Of a stretch of 64,000 nt of DNA, positions 55,231-64,000 are shown piece by piece (the stretch's first letter is position 1; every line of letters begins with the position of its first letter). The stretch comes from Hydractinia symbiolongicarpus (taxonomy: Eukaryota; Cnidaria; Hydrozoa; Anthoathecata; Hydractiniidae). The notes under the pieces are model-generated. The model made no database searches, had not been told where the DNA came from, and saw only the letters and a list, made by a program, of their open reading frames with translations. Location: contig NC_079883.1 in assembly GCF_029227915.1 (NCBI RefSeq), positions 10,230,001 to 10,294,000 on the forward strand, in the 5' to 3' direction. The position numbers and the translations under genes are program-made.

Positions 55231-55558
55231 TTTCATTTTCATTTGCTGTGATATATTTCTTGTTATAACAATTAAGGAACGTGGCGGTTGTTGAAAGTGT
55301 TTCCTATGACATTTTCCTACGACATTTTCAGGTGATAGTACGAGAAAAAAGAGCTTTCAAATGCATACAAACTCGATCTATTGCCGATCATCCAATAACC
55401 CTGACGGAATGGCAAATAAAATAAAATTCCGCCGCCTTCCGAGGACTTATATCGCAATCACGTTTCGTAACAGCCAAGCGAGGTTTTACCTTAGCGTTTA
55501 AGTCACCACCGACATTTGGCCGCGCAACTTTTCTAAGCTCATTCATTTTGACTTAAGG

Positions 55559-55723
55559 AGGGGGCGAGCGCGGACGCAGGCCCCCACTACCAGAAATTGT
55601 ACGGTCGAGTTACTGACGTTTGCAGTAATCGCAGAGGTCAGCCCAAGCGTAGTGCAATGCAAGAGCCTCACTCTGGAAGAAAACCCTCATTGATCAGTCT
55701 TTACTTCCCCGTCAGGTAAGTAT
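55559..55723 (-). ncRNA. U1: U1 snRNA, copy 10
   Basis: Consensus U1. Confidence 0.94.
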
Positions 55724-55912
55724 GAGTTGGAACTGCACCGTAGCATGAGGGTACCCTTCAAAGTTTGTTAATGCTTGTGGCTTGAGTGTGTTATAAACTG
55801 CCGTGTCGCGGGGCATAGGCTGTATTCTCCCCCAGTGTACGCGTTTTGTTCCCGCCGTAGACTATGCAGAGTGCCGTCGGAAAGAGGACTGCTATTATTC
55901 TTTTATTGCTTA

Positions 55913-56100
55913 TGTGGGCCGCCATCGGTAATAGTGCAACACCAAGGCAACCCGTGGTCACGGCGTGAATGAATCCACCTCCATGACCCAAGGCCAAAAA
56001 TCAGATTAATATACTGACCATTCAGAGAATGGCCTACCAGATATTAAACTGATAAGAACAGATACTACACTTGATCTTAGCCATTAGGCCGAGAAGCGAT
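55913..56100 (-). ncRNA. U2: U2 snRNA, copy 11
   Basis: Consensus U2. Confidence 0.94.
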
Positions 56101-56422
56101 AAAGAACAAGCGTTGCCATGATAGGCATCGTCCACACACCGTAACTGCTTGTGGAGCATGTCACGTTACTGTAAAGCTTACAACTGTCACCGCGTACGGA
56201 TGGACGGCGACATAGTAAAAATCACGGCTGTTGATTTAGCCGTAGGATGGAGAGCGACTGTAGCGAGTGGATGGTAACTTACATGAATGCTAACAAAGGC
56301 GACGATACTAAGTGCGTGATATTACTTTCCAATATGTCTGCGTACATTCCGTTTATCAACGCATTACGCCAGAACGTGCGCGCGCGTTACACAGTAGACC
56401 ATGCAGCCGAAATGCGACAGTG

Positions 56423-56495
56423 CGACCCTGCCAGGAGTCGAACCTGGAATCCCCTGATTCGTAGTCAGATGCCTTATCCATTGGGCCACAGGGCC
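56423..56495 (-). tRNA. tRNA-Arg(ACG), copy 10
   Basis: Consensus tRNA. Confidence 0.94.
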
Positions 56496-57074
56496 ATGCT
56501 TATGACTTCGCCCCATCGTCATTTTGGCTTGCGCATTCGTTTTACTTACGACAGAATTCTTCGTGTTTGTAGCCATGAAAGAAAGGGACTTCTGTGAGTG
56601 AATTTTTTTACTGTGGTCTAATAAAAAAGTCGAAACGCAGTGCCCAATATATGAATTGCTCCTAATAGCCGGAAACAGGCCGTGTCGATGATGTAGGCCG
56701 ACATACGCAACGCAAACCAAAGAACGCTTTATGAAAATCCTAACACGAGCGCGGAAGAAGCCCAAATTAACAGACTAGATGTAATGCTGAAGACCTCAAA
56801 CTCCAGCAGCTTCTCTTGCAGACTATTGCGTCGTACTACAAATAAAAATTAACATGCTTTCGCATAGTCGCGGCACCCAAAACGGACATTATACGATGTA
56901 CAGAAACACACATTTCTGTTTTCGCGCCAAATCAATTCCCGGGAGTGGTACTTTTACGTCCGCATACTTCGCACCGTCTTAAATTATATCTCATTTACAC
57001 GGTAATGTTTAGTATACTTCTACTGTGATAACAAGCATCGTTTATCGTTGGATTGTTGTAAGAAAACATTAAAA

Positions 57075-57626
57075 ATGAGTGAAGCAGCTTCTCCAAAGAA
57101 AATCGCACCCAAGAAGAAACCTGCTGCAAAGAAGACAGCTGATCACCCTAAATATGTGGACATGATCAAGGCTGCTATCGCTACCCTAAAGGAACGCGGT
57201 GGTTCATCTCGCCAAGCTATTACAAAATATATTCATGCAAATTACAAAGTTGCTGAAAACTCAGATCATCATCTGAAAATGGCTCTTAAACGAGGAGTAA
57301 CATCAGGCGATTTGATTCAAACTAAAGGCACTGGTGCTTCTGGATCATTCAAGCTAGGTCAGGTAAAAAAAGAAAAACCTAAGAAAAAGGCCGCAGCAAA
57401 AAAGCCAACGGCAAAGAAGCCTACTGCAAAGAAAAGTACACCAAAAAAGAAGCCAGCAAAGAAGAGCACGCCAAAGAAAGCAGCAAAGAAGCCTGCCACA
57501 AAGAAAGCCTCGGCTAAGAAACCAGCAGCTAAGAAACCCACAAAGAAGCCTGTTGCTAAAAAACCTGCAGCAAAGAAGGTCAAAAAGACTCCCAAAAAGG
57601 CAGCAAAGAAGACCGCAAAAAAATAA
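57075..57626 (+). CDS. H1: Histone H1, copy 11
   Basis: Consensus protein; T to C near 57637 between stop and stem-loop. Confidence 0.97.
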   Translation: MSEAASPKKIAPKKKPAAKKTADHPKYVDMIKAAIATLKERGGSSRQAITKYIHANYKVAENSDHHLKMALKRGVTSGDLIQTKGTGASGSFKLGQVKKEKPKKKAAAKKPTAKKPTAKKSTPKKKPAKKSTPKKAAKKPATKKASAKKPAAKKPTKKPVAKKPAAKKVKKTPKKAAKKTAKK

Positions 57627-57987
57627 TTTGTGTGTACCTGGCTATTACATTAACAAACGGCTATTTTTATAGCCACACATTTACAAAAAAACATTATCTT
57701 GGTACAAAGTTAAACTTGTTTAAGTCACTTAAACAGTTAAAAAAGAGTAAATTTAAGATTAGATTCCCTAAGTTTAAGTATTTTCGTTTTTAAATTTCTT
57801 ATTTTCTTGCTTTTACTTTTCTTGCCCTTCATATTTTTAACATTGTCAAACTTTATGTAGCATAAAATTTTTATGTAGCATAAAATTTAAACAGAAAGCA
57901 GGACAAAGTTTGATATAAAAAGCTAGCCGTAATATTTTTTATGGATGTGTGGCTATAAAAATAGCCGTTTTTTGTTTGGTAAGATGC

Positions 57988-58401
<414 letters not shown>

Positions 58402-58879
58402 TTAAGAAGTCGATGTAGTACGGATACACAAGACGGTCTAAAATGCACTATCGCGCCAAAGTTTTATTTCTCATATTGATTGACAGCTAAGGTTCAAAAC
58501 AAACCATTTGATTGGTGCTAAGAAAGTAATTTCTGATTGGCTGCATAATGACATTACGCTCATTACTTTAACATTTTTATAAAATCTGTGTTTTTTGGCT
58601 ACGGGAAAACGGCTGTATCTTCTGATACACAAAAGCTTTTGACTTTTTTTTTTTTTAGTAAGTAGCAGAAGGTTTGGCGAATTCCAACGATGCCAAATTT
58701 ATTGCCTTACTGAAACATTAAGACCACGAATTTTTAAAAAAACTACAGTTTTACTTAAAAAAATGTACAAAATGTTCGGAACATTTTGTAATGACGCAAC
58801 TCTATTGGTTAATTAGGGTGTTTCCACGAGCAGTAGGTAATTTTATGGCCTCTTTTTAAAGCTGTCTGAATTCTGTTAA

Positions 58880-59236
<357 letters not shown>

Positions 59237-59696
59237 GCGTTGTCATTGCTCAACAAAAACGGCTATTTTTATAGCCACAAATCTTTTAAAACATTACTTT
59301 GTGCACGCTTCCAAATTACACAATGTGTAAAGTCTTGTCACAGTTACATTTATTGCTATACGATACTATGTCATATATGACACAAAAAAAATTTAGAAAT
59401 ACTTTGTAGGGTTAATTTGCCTGGGAGTGTTTCCGTGAAAAGCTGGGTTAAGTTAAATGTAAGCAATAACATGGATCAATGTACTTGTCTTTTCTGCAAG
59501 TACAGCTAATAATACGTATGAAAAGTGAAGCTAATCCACACACACATGGGGAAGTATTTTAAATGTAGGCTAGTGTTCTTAAGCACATTATTTAGAAGTT
59601 TTATTAACTTCGGTTAACTTGTAGTGACGCCAAGTAAATGTTTTTTTAAAGATGTGTGGTCTTAAAAAAGACCGTTTGTGTTTGGTAGACGTTGGT

Positions 59697-60101
59697 TTAC
59701 TTGCTGCTTGTGTATTTTGTGACGGCTTTTGTTCCTTCACTGACTGCGTGTTTTGCAAGTTCTCCAGGCAAGAGAAGACGTACTGCGGTTTGAATTTCAC
59801 GAGAAGAGATGGTCGACTTTTTGTTTTGAAGAGCCAAACGCGAAGCTTCGGAAGCAATGCGCTCAAAGATGTCGTTGACAAATGAGTTCATGATGCTCAT
59901 AGCTTTGCTTGAAACTCCGACATCTGGGTGAACTTGTTTCAAAACATTGTAGATGTAAATAGCATAACTTTCCTTTCTCTTTCTCTTGCGTTTCTTTTCA
60001 CCAGTTCCACCAATCTTTCCTCCTTTTTTGCCGGCTCTTTTTTCACCTTTCTTGGCTACTTTAGGTGCCTGTTTTCCTCCTTTAGCTGCTGCGTCAGACA
60101 T
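59697..60101 (-). CDS. H2B: Histone H2B, copy 10
   Basis: Consensus protein. Confidence 0.98.
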   Translation of the reverse strand: MSDAAAKGGKQAPKVAKKGEKRAGKKGGKIGGTGEKKRKRKRKESYAIYIYNVLKQVHPDVGVSSKAMSIMNSFVNDIFERIASEASRLALQNKKSTISSREIQTAVRLLLPGELAKHAVSEGTKAVTKYTSSK

Positions 60102-60385
60102 GGTTAAAAATTTTTGCTACTTAACTTGTAAATAAGCATTAAACTGCAAGTCAAAACTTTTTGTTTATAAGTAAAAAAATCGGATCGAATTCGATCCGAA
60201 AACGCCGATACGCAATTTAATTGGTTAAAAAAAAAATCTTTTGTTTAATACTTAATTATGATTGGTTAAAAAAACATGATTTCGATCCTATTTTTATGAT
60301 GAAAAAACGAGTAAAGTTTATTTCGTTAACACTTACGTTAAATATTCGTACGTTTTTGTATTAACTTACAAATCAAATCGCAGTT

Positions 60386-60766
60386 ATGTCTGGACGTGGA
60401 AAAGGTGGAAAAGCTAAGGCTAAAGCCAAGACAAGATCCTCAAGAGCTGGACTTCAATTTCCAGTCGGTAGAGTGCATAGATTCCTTCGTAGAGGGCACT
60501 ATGCTAACCGAATTGGATCTGGAGCACCAGTTTACTTAGCAGCCGTCTTGGAATATTTATCTGCTGAGATATTGGAGTTGGCTGGTAACGCAGCAAGAGA
60601 CAACAAAAAAGCTAGGATTATTCCAAGACATTTACAATTGGCTGTTCGTAATGATGAAGAATTAAACAAACTTTTGAGCGGTGTAACCATTGCAGCTGGT
60701 GGTGTTTTGCCAAACATTCAAGCTGTCTTACTCCCAAAGAAGAACGACAAAGGACAGAAGAAGTAA
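60386..60766 (+). CDS. H2A: Histone H2A, copy 10
   Basis: Consensus protein. Confidence 0.98.
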   Translation: MSGRGKGGKAKAKAKTRSSRAGLQFPVGRVHRFLRRGHYANRIGSGAPVYLAAVLEYLSAEILELAGNAARDNKKARIIPRHLQLAVRNDEELNKLLSGVTIAAGGVLPNIQAVLLPKKNDKGQKK

Positions 60767-60963
60767 ACCGCTACACTCAGAAAACAACGGCTATTTTTAT
60801 AGCCACACATCTTTAAAAAAACATTGTTTTTTTCACAAAACTATAACCTTAAAGTCTAATAGATAATCCATGCATACGCCTTGTCCTAAGTAACTCAAAG
60901 AAATTAAATAAAAAAATTTGATCACAACGTCAAAATAAATTGCACGTATTTGCACCTACTAAT

Positions 60964-61082
60964 GTCTACGGCCATACCACGATGAACACACCCGTTCTCG
61001 TCTGATCACGGAAGTTAAGCATCGTCGGGCCGGGATAGTACTTGGATGGGGGACCGCCTGGGAACTCCCGGTGTCGTAGGCT
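60964..61082 (+). rRNA. 5S rRNA, copy 10
   Basis: Consensus 5S. Confidence 0.96.
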
Positions 61083-61410
61083 TTTCATTTTCATTTGCTG
61101 TGATATATTTCTTGTTATAACAATTAAGGAACGTGGCGGTTGTTGAAAGTGTTTCCTATGACATTTTCCTACGACATTTTCAGGTGATAGTACGAGAAAA
61201 AAGAGCTTTCAAATGCATACAAACTCGATCTATTGCCGATCATCCAATAACCCTGACGGAATGGCAAATAAAATAAAATTCCGCCGCCTTCCGAGGACTT
61301 ATATCGCAATCACGTTTCGTAACAGCCAAGCGAGGTTTTACCTTAGCGTTTAAGTCACCACCGACATTTGGCCGCGCAACTTTTCTAAGCTCATTCATTT
61401 TGACTTAAGG

Positions 61411-61575
61411 AGGGGGCGAGCGCGGACGCAGGCCCCCACTACCAGAAATTGTACGGTCGAGTTACTGACGTTTGCAGTAATCGCAGAGGTCAGCCCAAGC
61501 GTAGTGCAATGCAAGAGCCTCACTCTGGAAGAAAACCCTCATTGATCAGTCTTTACTTCCCCGTCAGGTAAGTAT
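61411..61575 (-). ncRNA. U1: U1 snRNA, copy 11
   Basis: Consensus U1. Confidence 0.94.
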
Positions 61576-61764
61576 GAGTTGGAACTGCACCGTAGCATGA
61601 GGGTACCCTTCAAAGTTTGTTAATGCTTGTGGCTTGAGTGTGTTATAAACTGCCGTGTCGCGGGGCATAGGCTGTATTCTCCCCCAGTGTACGCGTTTTG
61701 TTCCCGCCGTAGACTATGCAGAGTGCCGTCGGAAAGAGGACTGCTATTATTCTTTTATTGCTTA

Positions 61765-61952
61765 TGTGGGCCGCCATCGGTAATAGTGCAACACCAAGGC
61801 AACCCGTGGTCACGGCGTGAATGAATCCACCTCCATGACCCAAGGCCAAAAATCAGATTAATATACTGACCATTCAGAGAATGGCCTACCAGATATTAAA
61901 CTGATAAGAACAGATACTACACTTGATCTTAGCCATTAGGCCGAGAAGCGAT
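61765..61952 (-). ncRNA. U2: U2 snRNA, copy 12
   Basis: Consensus U2; a G to A lies in its upstream region near 62046, beyond the PSE. Confidence 0.94.
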
Positions 61953-62274
61953 AAAGAACAAGCGTTGCCATGATAGGCATCGTCCACACACCGTAACTGC
62001 TTGTGGAGCATGTCACGTTACTGTAAAGCTTACAACTGTCACCGCATACGGATGGACGGCGACATAGTAAAAATCACGGCTGTTGATTTAGCCGTAGGAT
62101 GGAGAGCGACTGTAGCAAGTGGATGGTAACTTACATGAATGCTAACAAAGGCGACGATACTAAGTGCGTGATATTACTTTCCAATATGTCTGCGTACATT
62201 CCGTTTATCAACGCATTACGCCAGAACGTGCGCGCGCGTTACACAGTAGACCATGCAGCCGAAATGCGACAGTG

Positions 62275-62347
62275 CGACCCTGCCAGGAGTCGAACCTGGA
62301 ATCCCCTGATTCGTAGTCAGATGCCTTATCCATTGGGCCACAGGGCC
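62275..62347 (-). tRNA. tRNA-Arg(ACG), copy 11
   Basis: Consensus tRNA. Confidence 0.94.
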
Positions 62348-62926
62348 ATGCTTATGACTTCGCCCCATCGTCATTTTGGCTTGCGCATTCGTTTTACTTA
62401 CGACAGAATTCTTCGTGTTTGTAGCCATGAAAGAAAGGGACTTCTGTGAGTGAATTTTTTTACTGTGGTCTAATAAAAAAGTCGAAACGCAGTGCCCAAT
62501 ATATGAATTGCTCCTAATAGCCGGAAACAGGCCGTGTCGATGATGTAGGCCGACATACGCAACGCAAACCAAAGAACGCTTTATGAAAATCCTAACACGA
62601 GCGCGGAAGAAGCCCAAATTAACAGACTAGATGTAATGCTGAAGACCTCAAACTCCAGCAGCTTCTCTTGCAGACTATTGCGTCGTACTACAAATAAAAA
62701 TTAACATGCTTTCGCATAGTCGCGGCACCCAAAACGGACATTATACGATGTACAGAAACACACATTTCTGTTTTCGCGCCAAATCAATTCCCGGGAGTGG
62801 TACTTTTACGTCCGCATACTTCGCACCGTCTTAAATTATATCTCATTTACACGGTAATGTTTAGTATACTTCTACTGTGATAACAAGCATCGTTTATCGT
62901 TGGATTGTTGTAAGAAAACATTAAAA

Positions 62927-63478
62927 ATGAGTGAAGCAGCTTCTCCAAAGAAAATCGCACCCAAGAAGAAACCTGCTGCAAAGAAGACAGCTGATCACCC
63001 TAAATATGTGGACATGATCAAGGCTGCTATCGCTACCCTAAAGGAACGCGGTGGTTCATCTCGCCAAGCTATTACAAAATATATTCATGCAAATTACAAA
63101 GTTGCTGAAAACTCAGATCATCATCTGAAAATGGCTCTTAAACGAGGAGTAACATCAGGCGATTTGATTCAAACTAAAGGCACTGGTGCTTCTGGATCAT
63201 TCAAGCTAGGTCAGGTAAAAAAAGAAAAACCTAAGAAAAAGGCCGCAGCAAAAAAGCCAACGGCAAAGAAGCCTACTGCAAAGAAAAGTACACCAAAAAA
63301 GAAGCCAGCAAAGAAGAGCACGCCAAAGAAAGCAGCAAAGAAGCCTGCCACAAAGAAAGCCTCGGCTAAGAAACCAGCAGCTAAGAAACCCACAAAGAAG
63401 CCTGTTGCTAAAAAACCTGCAGCAAAGAAGGTCAAAAAGACTCCCAAAAAGGCAGCAAAGAAGACCGCAAAAAAATAA
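62927..63478 (+). CDS. H1: Histone H1, copy 12
   Basis: Consensus protein; stem-loop at 63511. Confidence 0.97.
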   Translation: MSEAASPKKIAPKKKPAAKKTADHPKYVDMIKAAIATLKERGGSSRQAITKYIHANYKVAENSDHHLKMALKRGVTSGDLIQTKGTGASGSFKLGQVKKEKPKKKAAAKKPTAKKPTAKKSTPKKKPAKKSTPKKAAKKPATKKASAKKPAAKKPTKKPVAKKPAAKKVKKTPKKAAKKTAKK

Positions 63479-63839
63479 TTTGTGTGTATCTGGCTATTAC
63501 ATTAACAAACGGCTATTTTTATAGCCACACATTTACAAAAAAACATTATCTTGGTACAAAGTTAAACTTGTTTAAGTCACTTAAACAGTTAAAAAAGAGT
63601 AAATTTAAGATTAGATTCCCTAAGTTTAAGTATTTTCGTTTTTAAATTTCTTATTTTCTTGCTTTTACTTTTCTTGCCCTTCATATTTTTAACATTGTCA
63701 AACTTTATGTAGCATAAAATTTTTATGTAGCATAAAATTTAAACAGAAAGCAGGACAAAGTTTGATATAAAAAGCTAGCCGTAATATTTTTTATGGATGT
63801 GTGGCTATAAAAATAGCCGTTTTTTGTTTGGTAAGATGC

Positions 63840-64000
<161 letters not shown>

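Overview
The window is a tandem array of one compound repeat of about 5,852 bp, present in 11 consecutive copies plus the first 2.2 kb of a twelfth. Each full unit holds, in order: U2 snRNA (-), tRNA-Arg(ACG) (-), histone H1 (+), H3 (-), H4 (+), H2B (-), H2A (+), 5S rRNA (+) and U1 snRNA (-). The intron-less histone genes carry 3' histone stem-loops. With metazoan-type U1 and U2 snRNAs, a eukaryotic 5S gene and low-GC spacers, this points to an animal nuclear genome. The H1, H2A and H2B proteins look most like those of cnidarians, possibly a hydrozoan; that is inference from memory of the families, not a search.

Layout by unit (boundaries placed 11 bp beyond the U2 3' end): 1-5852, 5853-11692, 11693-17544, 17545-23396, 23397-29248, 29249-35099, 35100-38958 (short), 38959-44205 (short), 44206-50057, 50058-55901, 55902-61753 and 61754-64000 (cut by the window). 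The unit from 35100 lost H2B, H2A and 5S by a 1,993-bp deletion. The next unit lost the tRNA and the distal H1 promoter by a 605-bp deletion. Totals: H1 12, H3 11 plus a fragment, H4 11, H2B 10, H2A 10, 5S 10, U1 11, U2 12, tRNA-Arg 11.

H3/H4 and H2B/H2A are divergent pairs sharing promoters of 526 and 284 bp. H1/H3 and H4/H2B are convergent. The promoter spacers hold E2F-like sites (H1, H3), an H1 box (AAACACA), CCAAT boxes and two long perfect inverted repeats. All five histone genes end in a 16-nt stem-loop followed at near-fixed spacing by an A-rich element ending in ATT, a candidate U7-binding histone downstream element. U1 and U2 share a 9-bp element about 50 bp upstream of their 5' ends, a candidate PSE. 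The unit therefore joins Pol II S-phase histone genes, Pol II snRNA genes and two kinds of Pol III gene.

Copies are almost identical, spacers included. The exceptions are a few private changes, concentrated at 26.5-31.7 kb: H4 Q27H, H2A R34C, U1 C8A with a changed Sm site, U2 G11C and H3 A25E. One H4 copy (53081-53392) has an 8-bp deletion damaging its stem-loop.
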